From contig CACNWU010000007.1 in assembly GCA_902624185.1 (NCBI GenBank), positions 1-40,717 of the forward strand: DNA of 40,717 bases, given 5' to 3'. Source of the stretch: an uncultured Pelagibacteraceae bacterium (GTDB taxonomy: Bacteria > Pseudomonadota > Alphaproteobacteria > Pelagibacterales > Pelagibacteraceae). How positions within the stretch are numbered: the first letter of the stretch is position 1; every line of letters starts with the position of its first letter. Positions 17,961-26,831 of this stretch are shown here, piece after piece. The notes below the pieces were generated by a model. That model ran no database searches, was not told where the DNA came from, and was given only the letters and a program-made list of their open reading frames with translations. A program made the translations under genes and the position numbers.

Positions 17961-20300
17961 ATGGGCCTAACTACTTTAGATATTAAAGAACCAGGACTAA
18001 ATACCTTACCACCTGGAGTTGAAAGATATGTTGTTGAGGGTGGTGGTCTAACTGGAATTCAAATTTTACCTGATGACGAAATTGAAATTATTAATAACGA
18101 AGGAAATCAAATTTGTGAAATTTCAGTATTCAATAAAGATGGTAAATCAGAACTTGGAATTTTAAGTCTAAAAGGACTCAAAGACAATTCAGAAATAAAA
18201 AAAATTCTTTTTAAAAAAGATGAAACATCTCTACAGGCTTTACTTCAATTAAAAAAAAGAAACTTAAATATTGAAAAATCTAAATCATCAATAATTTTTA
18301 ATGAGGAAACAAAAGCTGGTGAGAGTATAAAATTAAAATCAAAAGATAAATGTTATTGTATTTTTGCTGCCCCTGGAAAACAAATGCTTGTGCATGAGCA
18401 AAATCCTTCAACCGAACTCACAATAATGGTTTCAAGATCAGAAATTAAAAAAGAAAAAGAATTTTCTATTATCCCTGACCCTATATATGATCCATCAGAG
18501 GAAAGAAATATAGCAAAGACTACTTCGATTGGTTATCAAGTTAAAGAAGGTGATTACATCCAAGTAATTACCCCTACTGGAAGACAATGTTCTGATTTTA
18601 TAGCTTACGATACAGCAAAATTAGATAATGGAAAAGAGAATGGTCTTGACTGGCAAACAACAAGAACTTTTATGGGTCATACTTTTCCAGGACCAGGACT
18701 CTTTTCAAAATTTTATGATGTAGATCACGAACCATTAGTCGAGGTTGTAAGAGACACAGTTGGTATTCACGATACATTTAATCTTGCGTGTACTTCTAAA
18801 TATTACGAAGATGCTGGATATTTTGGTCATGCCAATTGTTCAGACAATTTAAATGAAGTGATGAAAAAATATGGAGTTAAAAACAAAAAAGGTTGGCATG
18901 CAATTAACTTGTTCTTTAACACTTCTGCAGGCGGCCAAAACTCTGTATTATCAGACGAATCCTTTGCACGACCTGGTGATTATGTTATCTTTAGAGCTCT
19001 AAAAGATTTAACTTGTGGTACAACTGCCTGTCCAAGTGATATTGATAGCTGTAATGGATGGAATCCTACAGATATTTTTGTTAGAACTTATGATAAAAAA
19101 AAAGAATTTACAAAATCATTTGCTTTTAGAATGAAAACTGACTCTCCAAAAAAACTTACTAGAAATACCGGCTTCTATGAAAGAACATCTAAACTTACAA
19201 GGAACTTTGTAGATGCGCGAGGATTTTGGCTTCCAAATGATTATACTAAACATGGTGTGATTAATGAATACACTGCCTGTAGAGAAAAGTCAGTAGTTAT
19301 AGATCTGTCTTCATTAAGGAAGTTTGAAATACTGGGGCCAGATGCTGAGGAATTAATGAACTATACCTTAACAAGAAATATCAAAAAACTTTCTGTTGGA
19401 CAAATTGTATATTCCGCGATGTGTTATGAAAATGGTACTATGTTTGATGATGGTACACTTTTAAAATTAAGTGAAACAGGTTTTAGATGGGTTTGTGGAG
19501 ATGAATACGCTGGAGAGTGGCTTAAAGAACAAGCTGAAAAGAAGAAATTTAAAGTAATAATCAAAAATTCAACAGATCAAATTAATAATATTTCTGTACA
19601 AGGACCAAACAGCAGGGAAATTTTAGAAAAAATAATTTTTACTCCACCTACTCAACCAACAATTTCTGAATTACAATGGTTTAGATTTACAATTTGTAGA
19701 CTAGAAGAATTAAATGGAATTCCTTTAATTGTATCAAGGACTGGTTATACTGGAGAACTTGGTTATGAAGTTTGGTGCCATCCTGACCATGCTCCTACAG
19801 TTTGGGATAAAGTGATGGAAGCAGGTAAAAATAATGGGCTCATACCTGCTGGATTTGGTGCTTTAGATTTATTAAGAATTGAAGCAGGATTAATTTTATT
19901 TGGCAATGAATTTGATGGTCAACAAGATCCTTTTGAAGCAGGAATAGGTTTTGCAGTGCCTCTTAAAACAAAAAAAGAAGATTTTATTGGTAAAGAAAAT
20001 TTAATTAAAAGAAAAGAAAATCCACAAAAAAAACTAGTTGGTTTAGAATTGATTGGTAAAGAAAAAGCTAATCATGGGGATTGTGTTCATATTGGTAGGG
20101 CTCAAGTTGGTGTAGTTACAAGTGCTTGTTTATCTCCTGCGCTGGGGAAAAATATTGCTTTGTGTAGAATCGATGTTAGTCACTCAGAAATAGGAACTGA
20201 CGTTGAAATAGGAAAAATTGACGGACATCAAAAAAGGATACCAGCTAAGATAGTTAGCTTTCCTCACTATGATCCTCAAAAAACTCGTGTTAGATCATAA
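17961..20300 (+). CDS. tdm: Trimethylamine N-oxide demethylase (Tdm)
   Basis: 779 aa with three parts: an N-terminal domain (1-165), a DUF1989 domain (about 185-385) and a C-terminal GcvT-type folate-binding domain (about 395-779). In the DUF1989 part Cys277, Cys293 and Cys357 have the same spacing (16 and 64) as the three zinc-binding cysteines I recall for characterised Tdm. Tdm splits TMAO into dimethylamine and formaldehyde; the GcvT domain can trap the formaldehyde on tetrahydrofolate. DUF1989 alone also occurs in urea-related proteins, but fusion to GcvT points to Tdm. It is divergent from tmoX, has no visible ribosome site, and its stop overlaps the next start (TAATG). Confidence 0.93.
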   Translation: MGLTTLDIKEPGLNTLPPGVERYVVEGGGLTGIQILPDDEIEIINNEGNQICEISVFNKDGKSELGILSLKGLKDNSEIKKILFKKDETSLQALLQLKKRNLNIEKSKSSIIFNEETKAGESIKLKSKDKCYCIFAAPGKQMLVHEQNPSTELTIMVSRSEIKKEKEFSIIPDPIYDPSEERNIAKTTSIGYQVKEGDYIQVITPTGRQCSDFIAYDTAKLDNGKENGLDWQTTRTFMGHTFPGPGLFSKFYDVDHEPLVEVVRDTVGIHDTFNLACTSKYYEDAGYFGHANCSDNLNEVMKKYGVKNKKGWHAINLFFNTSAGGQNSVLSDESFARPGDYVIFRALKDLTCGTTACPSDIDSCNGWNPTDIFVRTYDKKKEFTKSFAFRMKTDSPKKLTRNTGFYERTSKLTRNFVDARGFWLPNDYTKHGVINEYTACREKSVVIDLSSLRKFEILGPDAEELMNYTLTRNIKKLSVGQIVYSAMCYENGTMFDDGTLLKLSETGFRWVCGDEYAGEWLKEQAEKKKFKVIIKNSTDQINNISVQGPNSREILEKIIFTPPTQPTISELQWFRFTICRLEELNGIPLIVSRTGYTGELGYEVWCHPDHAPTVWDKVMEAGKNNGLIPAGFGALDLLRIEAGLILFGNEFDGQQDPFEAGIGFAVPLKTKKEDFIGKENLIKRKENPQKKLVGLELIGKEKANHGDCVHIGRAQVGVVTSACLSPALGKNIALCRIDVSHSEIGTDVEIGKIDGHQKRIPAKIVSFPHYDPQKTRVRS

Positions 20301-20650
20301 TGGCTAAAACTACAAAAGATTTATTAGAGTTTTGGGAAGATCAAATGAAACTCTCTCATATGTCTAGTAATTATTTTTTTAGGAAATCACCTTCTCATTA
20401 CCATATGATGCTTTTAGTAATGCATGCCTTTAAATATAAAGAAAATCTAACGGTAGAAGAATTAAAAACAAAATTATTTAAAACTTCACGACCAAAATCA
20501 GCTTTGATGATCAATGAAGCTTGTGAGAAAGGGTTCTTTTTTCTTGAAAAAACATCAGGTGATCAAAGAAAAAAACACATCAAACCTAGTCAGTCTTTTA
20601 TTGCAGAATTTAATCAATATCTTGAAACACTTAAAAATCTGAGTTTTTAA
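20300..20650 (+). CDS. Small putative winged-helix (MarR-like) regulator
   Basis: 116 aa, soluble, basic. Residues about 35-100 look like a winged-helix domain: helices HYHMMLLVMHAFKY and LTVEELKTKLF, then a basic candidate recognition helix (SRPKSALMINEACEKG) and a hairpin-like FFFLEKTSGDQRKKHIKPS, the typical MarR wing ending. The start overlaps the tdm stop by one base (TAATG), so it is translated with Tdm. Transcription regulators are scarce in SAR11, so a local regulator of the TMAO genes is an attractive but unproven idea. Identification is by pattern only. Confidence 0.6.
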   Translation: MAKTTKDLLEFWEDQMKLSHMSSNYFFRKSPSHYHMMLLVMHAFKYKENLTVEELKTKLFKTSRPKSALMINEACEKGFFFLEKTSGDQRKKHIKPSQSFIAEFNQYLETLKNLSF

Positions 20651-20730
20651 CTTATATAATTTTTTACTTATAATTTTTATATATATAAAAAATTATATAT
20701 TTAAGTTGAGCGAAAAATAAAGTTGTAAGT
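20651..20730. repeat. AT-only inverted repeats between the wHTH gene and the FAD enzyme
   Basis: TATAATTTTT occurs twice (20655-20664 and 20669-20678) and its complement AAAAATTATA once (20688-20697). Either left copy can pair with the right arm, so two alternative hairpins are possible. No T-run follows, so it is not a standard terminator. It may be promoter DNA for 20731-22056 or a weak RNA structure. Confidence 0.4.
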
Positions 20731-22056
20731 ATGTCATTACCGACAAAAGCAAAAGTTGTCATAATCGGTGGAGGTATCCACGGATTAAGCACTGCTTGGA
20801 AGTTATCAGAAACATATAAAAATCCAGGTGACATTGTTGTTTTAGAAAAAAAAGATGTTGCTGCAGGAGCAAGTGGAATAGCTTGTGGCGTTGTTAGAAA
20901 TAATTATTTCCAACCAGCGATGAGAGAATTAATGGCACATTCAGTTTCAGTTTGGGAAAGTGATCCAAAAGCATTTAAATATAATGCTGTAGGATATTTA
21001 CAAATATCTCCAGAAGTTATGCATAAAGATGTTGCAACAATTTATGAACAACAAAAAGCTATTGGTTATGATTCGGAATTTATAGAAGGTGAAAAAGATT
21101 GCATGAAATACATGAAAGGGATGTTTGATGATTGGCAAGCGCAAGGAATTACATCAGTGCTTCATGAAAAAAAAGGTGGATATGCATTTAACAAAGATTC
21201 TATTAGAGCTCTTGAAAAAAAATCTACTTCAAATGGAGTTCAAGTTATTAAAGGTGTAAGAGTAAATGGATTTAAAAGAGGAAGTAATAGTAAGGCTGTA
21301 ACTGGTGTTGAAACCGACAAGGGTACAATTGATTGTGAACAAGTAGTTATTGGAGCAGGTCCTTGGGCTAGAGATTTTTGGAATATGCTAGAACTTCCAA
21401 AAACTGCAAACATCAAAGGCAAAGATGGCAAAATGCACACAACAGATATGTGGACTTATTGGATGTTGCAAGAAGGTGTAATTGGAGTTGAGCCAGATTT
21501 TCTAAAAATGAATAATGGTGAACAACCACCAGTAATTCACGTTGACTCTACTGCACCATTATATTCAGACAAAACTAAAAAATTAATTACTGATAAAATT
21601 TGGGGAATTTATTATAAGCCAGATATTGAAGGCTTAGGTGTTCAAGGTGGAACATCTCCTTACATTGTTGACAAACATTTTGATGAGGTAAATGTTGACC
21701 CTTATGGAATTGAGTCTCCTGAATACCAAACAACTGAAGCATTTAATGATATGTGGTGTTCCGCTTTAGCACATTGTCAAAAAAGATTTGAAGGTAAATC
21801 TGATCTTTATAGAAAAGGACCATCAGGTGGTCTAGGGTGTATGACGCCAGACTCATTTCCAATATTTGATAGATTTTTAGAGAATGTTTATATGATTGCT
21901 GATGCTAATCATGGTTACAAAATGATAGGTGTTGGTGAGCTAGTTGCTAAAGAAATTTTAGGACAAGAAAGTGACTTGTTGAAACCATTTAGATTCAACC
22001 GATACGAGAAAGGTGAACTTCACCCTACTTCGAACAGTCCGTTTCCTTGGAGCTAG
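20731..22056 (+). CDS. FAD-dependent amine oxidase/dehydrogenase of the SoxB/DadA type, substrate unknown
   Basis: 441 aa DAO-family flavoprotein. The FAD motif is VVIIGGGIHGLSTAWKL (9-25), then VVLEKKDVAAGASGIACGVVRNNYFQP and a second FAD contact VVIGAGPWARDFW (about 205-217). The C-terminal GGLGCMTPDSFPIFDRF and ADANHGYKMIGVGELVA segments are as in sarcosine/dimethylglycine oxidising enzymes. It lacks the RHDAVAWGYA segment of the SoxB gene in this window, so the covalent FMN site is not evident, and no partner subunits sit beside it. It should oxidise a secondary or tertiary amine or an amino acid. It precedes the ligase at 22127 by 70 bp, suggesting a shared pathway. Confidence 0.8.
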   Translation: MSLPTKAKVVIIGGGIHGLSTAWKLSETYKNPGDIVVLEKKDVAAGASGIACGVVRNNYFQPAMRELMAHSVSVWESDPKAFKYNAVGYLQISPEVMHKDVATIYEQQKAIGYDSEFIEGEKDCMKYMKGMFDDWQAQGITSVLHEKKGGYAFNKDSIRALEKKSTSNGVQVIKGVRVNGFKRGSNSKAVTGVETDKGTIDCEQVVIGAGPWARDFWNMLELPKTANIKGKDGKMHTTDMWTYWMLQEGVIGVEPDFLKMNNGEQPPVIHVDSTAPLYSDKTKKLITDKIWGIYYKPDIEGLGVQGGTSPYIVDKHFDEVNVDPYGIESPEYQTTEAFNDMWCSALAHCQKRFEGKSDLYRKGPSGGLGCMTPDSFPIFDRFLENVYMIADANHGYKMIGVGELVAKEILGQESDLLKPFRFNRYEKGELHPTSNSPFPWS

Positions 22057-22126
22057 TTGTTCTAAGTAGACAGACGTTTTTTTTTCAGTTACCTTTTTGA
22101 ACTAAAAATTCTTAAATGAGGGGACT

Positions 22127-23596
22127 ATGACAGATCTAGAAAAACATGTTAACCAACCAGGAAGAGCAAAACTAGTAAAAAAAGTAAGAGACAAAATTAA
22201 TGAGTTAGGAATAACTTATATTTTTTTTCAATTCATATCAGTTACAGGTAGAGTGGTTGGTAAAGGTATTCCTGCAGACCATTGGGAAAGAACTGCTGAA
22301 AAAGGATTTCAATTAGTCTACGGAGCGACTGCAAATTTATTTTTAGATCGCCATAATAATTATATTGGGTATGGTCCAGAAGCTAAGGAATTAGTTGGTA
22401 TACCTGATCCAGAAACTTTTGTTCAGTTGCCTTGGGACAAAAGGGTTGGGAGAGTTTTTTGTACTTGTTTTAGAAACAGAGAAGAAAGAGAAAACCCAGG
22501 TGGACATTTAACTTCTGACTGTAGAGGAAATTTAAGAATAATTGCTGAAGAATTTAAGAAAAAACATGGCTACCAAATGAGAGTTGGTACAGAACCTGAA
22601 ATGATGTGGTTAACTAAAAATGAAGATGGAACACCCACTGGTAAAGGATTTTCAAAACCATTTTGTTATCACATTGATCAATTTGAGTCATTAAGACCTG
22701 TTTTTATGAAGGTTATTGAGTACGCTAATGCAATGGGTCTTGATATGATTCAAGGTGACCATGAGGATGCACCAGGTCAACTAGAATTAAACTGGATGTA
22801 TGATGATGTTTTAAGAAATGCTGATAGGCTCTCAACTTATAGACAAATTTGTGCACAGGTTGCCCGAGAACATGGATTAATAGCTTGTTTTATGACTAAA
22901 CCATTTATGGGTGTTTCGGCTAGCGGTTGTCACACTAATTTATCTTTGTGGAAAGGTGGAAAAGACGTTGTGAACAAATTAGGACATAAGTCACTACCAG
23001 GTGTTGAAGAAGTATTTACTTATGTTGAAGGTGGAACAAATACTTTTATGCCTGATACAAAAGATATGCAGTTGCCAGGTAAAGTAGGATTAATGTCAAT
23101 TGGTGGTATTATGAAACACTTACCCGCTTTAACAGCTATAGGATCCTCAACGGTGAATTCTTATAGAAGATTATGGGACCAGGGTTTTTGGGCGCCAGTT
23201 TATGCTGACTGGGGATACCAAAATAGAACTTGTGGATTAAGGGTCTCTGCTCCAGGTAGATTTGAATATAGATCTGTTGACTCAATGCATAACCCATATT
23301 TAATGGGTGCAGCATTACTTAAGACAATGGATGATGGACTAACAAATAAAATTGATCCAGGAAAGCCTGAGTCTAGAAACATTTATGAAGCTCAAAAAGC
23401 TGGTAAAGATGTTAAAAAATTACCTTTAAGTTTAGGTGAAGCACTTGATAGATTATCTGAAGATAAAATTGTTCAGTCTGCAATGCCAGATGAAATGTAT
23501 AAAATATTTCATTGGTATAAAAATGATGAATGGGAAAAATTTTTAGGTGCAACAACCCAATGGGACCTAGATACCTATCTAGATTGTCTACCATAG
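22127..23596 (+). CDS. Glutamine synthetase-like amine ligase, specificity unknown
   Basis: 489 aa of the GS fold. Catalytic elements are present: metal-binding GTEPEMMW (Glu156, Glu158), DHEDAPGQLELNW (211-223), SGCHTNLSLW, NSYRRL and PGRFEYRS. The N-terminal domain has GFQLVYGATANLFLD where ammonia-using GlnA has the FDGSSI loop with its ammonium-binding Asp, so a larger amine is probably ligated to glutamate. It is clearly different from the second GS-like enzyme at 29246, which better fits GmaS. It has a GAGG ribosome site and begins a run with mgsABC (28-bp gap), so its gamma-glutamyl product may feed MgsABC. An alternative GmaS role cannot be excluded. Confidence 0.8.
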   Translation: MTDLEKHVNQPGRAKLVKKVRDKINELGITYIFFQFISVTGRVVGKGIPADHWERTAEKGFQLVYGATANLFLDRHNNYIGYGPEAKELVGIPDPETFVQLPWDKRVGRVFCTCFRNREERENPGGHLTSDCRGNLRIIAEEFKKKHGYQMRVGTEPEMMWLTKNEDGTPTGKGFSKPFCYHIDQFESLRPVFMKVIEYANAMGLDMIQGDHEDAPGQLELNWMYDDVLRNADRLSTYRQICAQVAREHGLIACFMTKPFMGVSASGCHTNLSLWKGGKDVVNKLGHKSLPGVEEVFTYVEGGTNTFMPDTKDMQLPGKVGLMSIGGIMKHLPALTAIGSSTVNSYRRLWDQGFWAPVYADWGYQNRTCGLRVSAPGRFEYRSVDSMHNPYLMGAALLKTMDDGLTNKIDPGKPESRNIYEAQKAGKDVKKLPLSLGEALDRLSEDKIVQSAMPDEMYKIFHWYKNDEWEKFLGATTQWDLDTYLDCLP

Positions 23597-23624
23597 ACAT
23601 TAAAAGTTAAAGAGAGGAAAAGAT

Positions 23625-24569
23625 ATGTGCGGAATTGCGGGATTAATACATAGAGGAAAATCATCAAAAGTTGGGTTTGAATTGCAAGGAATGTTGCAAG
23701 CTCTAAAACATAGAGGTGAAGATTCAACAGGTTATGCTTTATATGGTGACACTGAGGGGAAAAACTTCATTATGAGAGTTAAGGTTGGAGAAAACGTTGG
23801 TGAAGGAAGTTCATCAGTTGCTGAAGATGTGTCTGTTTATGATGAAAGAAAAAAAATTGTTGAAAGTTATCTTTCAGAAATGGGTGCCAAAATTGTAAAA
23901 GAAGAGAGAATTTTACCATACTCTCTTAGGTATGAAGTTCAGTATGATAAAAAAGATTTATTAGAATTTTCACAAAAAATTGAGAGTATTCCAGGTGTTG
24001 AAATTCTTTCTATGGGTAAATCGTTAGAAGTTATTAAAGATTTAGGTAATGCAAAAATGGTTTGTGATAGATACAACTTAGATAAAGTAATTGGAACTCA
24101 CGCAATTGGGCATGCAAGAATGGCTACTGAATCTGGCGTAGATATAAAGTCTGCTCACCCATTTTGGGGATACCCATTTAGCGATGTATCGGTTGTACAC
24201 AACGGACAATTAACTAATTATTGGAATAACAGAAGAGCTTTAGAAAATAAAGGAATGAGATTTATGTCTGAATGTGACTCAGAATTAATTGCTGTTTATA
24301 TTGCTCAAAAGATGAGAGAAGGTGCAACCCTTGAAGAGGGTATGAAAGAATCTTTATCTGGCTTAGATGGAGTTTTTACTTACTTTGTAGCAACCAAAGA
24401 CTCTTTGGGAATGGCAAAAGATACAATGGCTGCTAAACCCTTAGTTCTTTACGAGTCAGATGACTTAGTGGCAATGGGTTCAGAAGAAATAGCAATCAGA
24501 TCAATTTTACCGCAAGAAATCGACACTTATGATCCATTTGATGGGGAGGTTAAAGTATGGCAAATTTAA
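23625..24569 (+). CDS. mgsA: N-methylglutamate synthase subunit A (GlxB-type class II amidotransferase)
   Basis: 314 aa. The N-terminus MCGIAGLIHRG gives Cys2, the nucleophile of class II glutamine amidotransferases, and LKHRGEDSTGYALYG and VVHNGQLTNYW are further PurF-type blocks. In N-methylglutamate synthase this subunit frees methylamine from gamma-glutamylmethylamide (or ammonia from glutamine). A strong AGAGAGG ribosome site precedes the start. The stop overlaps mgsB by 13 bp. The gene order A-B-C splits the domains of glutamate synthase into three proteins, as in rhizobial glxBCD and methylotroph mgsABC. A standard glutamate synthase role is less likely because the large GltB architecture is absent. 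Confidence 0.88.
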   Translation: MCGIAGLIHRGKSSKVGFELQGMLQALKHRGEDSTGYALYGDTEGKNFIMRVKVGENVGEGSSSVAEDVSVYDERKKIVESYLSEMGAKIVKEERILPYSLRYEVQYDKKDLLEFSQKIESIPGVEILSMGKSLEVIKDLGNAKMVCDRYNLDKVIGTHAIGHARMATESGVDIKSAHPFWGYPFSDVSVVHNGQLTNYWNNRRALENKGMRFMSECDSELIAVYIAQKMREGATLEEGMKESLSGLDGVFTYFVATKDSLGMAKDTMAAKPLVLYESDDLVAMGSEEIAIRSILPQEIDTYDPFDGEVKVWQI

Positions 24570-25411
24570 AAAATACAGAGAAGAAAACGAAATCCCAAGC
24601 AATGGGTATGCATACAGAAGTCTTAACAGGAAGAACTCAACAAAAGTTTTTTAATCCAGATGAAGCAGAAAATTTTTATTACTTTGGAACATATGATGTT
24701 GATTTTAATAAAAGAACAGATCTTGATGTTAAAGATATGACAGCAGCAGAGGCAAATAAAAAGATAGATGGTTTAATGAGTGAAGGATATGGAACAATTG
24801 TTATAAAAAATCCACAAGGTAAGCATAGTTTAGGTGTTGGTATATTAAACAAACTAAATTTAATTTTTGAAGGTAGTTTAGGTTATTTTGGAATGGGTTC
24901 ATGTGATGGTCCTATTGTTAGAATCAACGGTAGAGTCGGCTGGTCTTGTGCAGAAAATTTAATGGCTGGAAAAGTGGTAATTGAGAAAAATGCTGGATCA
25001 TGTTTTGGTGCTGCAATTAGAGGTGGAGATTTAATCTGTAAAGGAAGCGTTGGTGCTAGAACAGGTATAGACATGAAAGGTGGTACAATAATTATTGGAG
25101 GTGATGCTGGTGCATTTACTGGATTTATGATGCAAAGAGGTAGGATAATCATTCTTGGAGATGTTGGAATAAATTTAGGGGACTCGATGTATGATGGGAC
25201 AATTTTCGTAGGTGGAGAAATTGGCTCATATGGTAGTGATGCAGTAGATTCTGAACTTACTAAAAGTGACCAAGATTGGTTAAAAAGAAAATTAAAAGTT
25301 GCAGAAATTGGTGAAAATTTTGATGTTAGCAAAATGAAAAAAATAGTAGCTGGTAAAAAACTTTGGAATTACGATAACTTAGAACCTACTGAGAAAAAAG
25401 GAGCAATCTAA
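24557..25411 (+). CDS. mgsB: N-methylglutamate synthase subunit B (GlxC-type GXGXG domain)
   Basis: 284 aa. Residues about 95-220 are a right-handed beta-helix of the glutamate synthase C-terminal (GXGXG) type: GKVVIEKNAGSCFGAAIRGG, GGTIIIGGDAGAFTGFMMQR, GRIIILGDVGINLGDSMYDG, repeated every 19-21 residues. This domain is structural in glutamate synthase and links the amidotransferase and synthase sites. The N-terminus is short, polar and Lys-rich. It overlaps mgsA by 13 bp and mgsC by 1 bp (TAATG), so subunits are probably made in equal amounts. The antisense strand has a long open frame caused by the repeat; it is not a gene. Confidence 0.88.
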   Translation: MANLKNTEKKTKSQAMGMHTEVLTGRTQQKFFNPDEAENFYYFGTYDVDFNKRTDLDVKDMTAAEANKKIDGLMSEGYGTIVIKNPQGKHSLGVGILNKLNLIFEGSLGYFGMGSCDGPIVRINGRVGWSCAENLMAGKVVIEKNAGSCFGAAIRGGDLICKGSVGARTGIDMKGGTIIIGGDAGAFTGFMMQRGRIIILGDVGINLGDSMYDGTIFVGGEIGSYGSDAVDSELTKSDQDWLKRKLKVAEIGENFDVSKMKKIVAGKKLWNYDNLEPTEKKGAI

Positions 25412-26823
25412 TGGCAAAAAGAAAAAAACTTAAAAAGAAATCAAATGGTAAAGGAGTAGGTGGAAAAGCAGATGTTCATGCTCATGAAGAGGGTAAAAGA
25501 AATAAAAGCTTACTTGGACACAATGCTATTTTTACTCCTGAAGTAATAGACGATATTCATATTAAATCACAATTAGGAAGATACAGAATGCGGGGAATGG
25601 CATTAATGAAAAAAATTCCAACTTTTGATGATTTGGTATTCTTGCCTGGTACTTTAACTAGATTTGTGATCGAAGGTTACAGAGAAAAATGTGAAACAAA
25701 AACCGTTATCGGTCCAAGATGTGAAAACCCTATTGAATTAGATATACCTGTTTATATTACTGGTATGAGCTTTGGTGCATTATCTTATGAAGCAAAGACT
25801 GCTTTAGCAAGAGGAGCAACAATGGCTGGAAGTGCAACATGTTCAGGTGAAGGTGGGATGATTCCTGATGAAAGAAGATATTCTGAAAAATGGTACTACC
25901 AGTGTATTCAATCAAGATATGGATTTAATCCTCATCATGCGCAATTAGCAGATGGAATTGAGGTATTTATTGGCCAGGGACAAAAAGTTGGAATGGGTGG
26001 ACACTTAATGGGTCAAAAAGTTACTGATCAAGTAGCTGAAATGAGATCATTACCATCTGGAATTGATCAAAGATCTCCTGCAAGACACCCTGACTGGTTA
26101 GGTCCAGATGATTTAGCTTTGAAAGTTGAAGAGTTAAGACAACTAACTAAAAATAAAGTGCCTATTCAATTGAAACTTGGAGCATCAAAAGTTTATGATG
26201 ATGTTCGTATGGCCGCAAAATGTGACCCTGACTCCATATACCTTGATGGAATGGAAGGATCTACAGGAGCTGGTCCTCACATTGCAGCTGCAAATACAGG
26301 TATTCCAGGAATTGCAGCAATTAGAGAGGCAAGAAGAGCGATAGATGATGTTGGTAAGACTGGAAAAGTAACTTTAATTTATGCCGGAGGTGTTAGAGAT
26401 GGTGCTGATATGGCAAAAGCTCTTGCATTAGGTGCAGATGCAATTGCGATTGGAACTGGATCAATGATTGCATTAAATTGTAATAAAGATATCCCAGAAG
26501 CAAACTTTGAAAAAGAAATGGGTGTAAAAGCTGGTGAATGTTACCACTGTCATACTGGAAGATGTCCTGTTGGTGTTGCAACACAAGATCCAAAGTTAAG
26601 AGCAAGATTAAATCCAGATGATGCTGCTTTGAGAGTATATAATTATTTACACTCAATGACTTTAGAAGCACAACTTTTGGCAAGAGCATGTGGTAAAACT
26701 AATATTCACTCTTTAGAGCCTGAAGATTTAGCTGCATTAACTTCTGAAGCTTCTGCTTTAGCGAAAGTACCATTAGCGGGAACTAATTATACTGTAGGTG
26801 TTGATAACTTTCATAAAATATAA
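25411..26823 (+). CDS. mgsC: N-methylglutamate synthase subunit C (GlxD-type FMN/Fe-S synthase)
   Basis: 470 aa, matching the FMN-binding central domain of glutamate synthase. Visible are PVYITGMSFGALSYEAK (FMN/2-oxoglutarate region), CSGEGGMIPDER, LIYAGGVRDGADMAKALALGADA (phosphate-binding), and Cys377, Cys380 and Cys385 in ECYHCHTGRCPVG, the usual 3Fe-4S ligand block. It joins the released amine with 2-oxoglutarate and reduces the product, giving N-methylglutamate if the amine is methylamine. An N-terminal 17-residue Lys/Gly-rich tail (MAKRKKLKKKSNGKGVGG) precedes the conserved part. The 138-aa gene follows after 8 bp. Confidence 0.9.
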   Translation: MAKRKKLKKKSNGKGVGGKADVHAHEEGKRNKSLLGHNAIFTPEVIDDIHIKSQLGRYRMRGMALMKKIPTFDDLVFLPGTLTRFVIEGYREKCETKTVIGPRCENPIELDIPVYITGMSFGALSYEAKTALARGATMAGSATCSGEGGMIPDERRYSEKWYYQCIQSRYGFNPHHAQLADGIEVFIGQGQKVGMGGHLMGQKVTDQVAEMRSLPSGIDQRSPARHPDWLGPDDLALKVEELRQLTKNKVPIQLKLGASKVYDDVRMAAKCDPDSIYLDGMEGSTGAGPHIAAANTGIPGIAAIREARRAIDDVGKTGKVTLIYAGGVRDGADMAKALALGADAIAIGTGSMIALNCNKDIPEANFEKEMGVKAGECYHCHTGRCPVGVATQDPKLRARLNPDDAALRVYNYLHSMTLEAQLLARACGKTNIHSLEPEDLAALTSEASALAKVPLAGTNYTVGVDNFHKI

Positions 26824-26831
26824 AGGTATAA

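Noticed and set aside
24883-25332. Long open frame antisense to mgsB (149 codons)
   Set aside because: It is a mirror of the Gly-rich GXGXG repeats, has low-complexity Pro/Ile/Ser composition, and conflicts with a well-supported gene.
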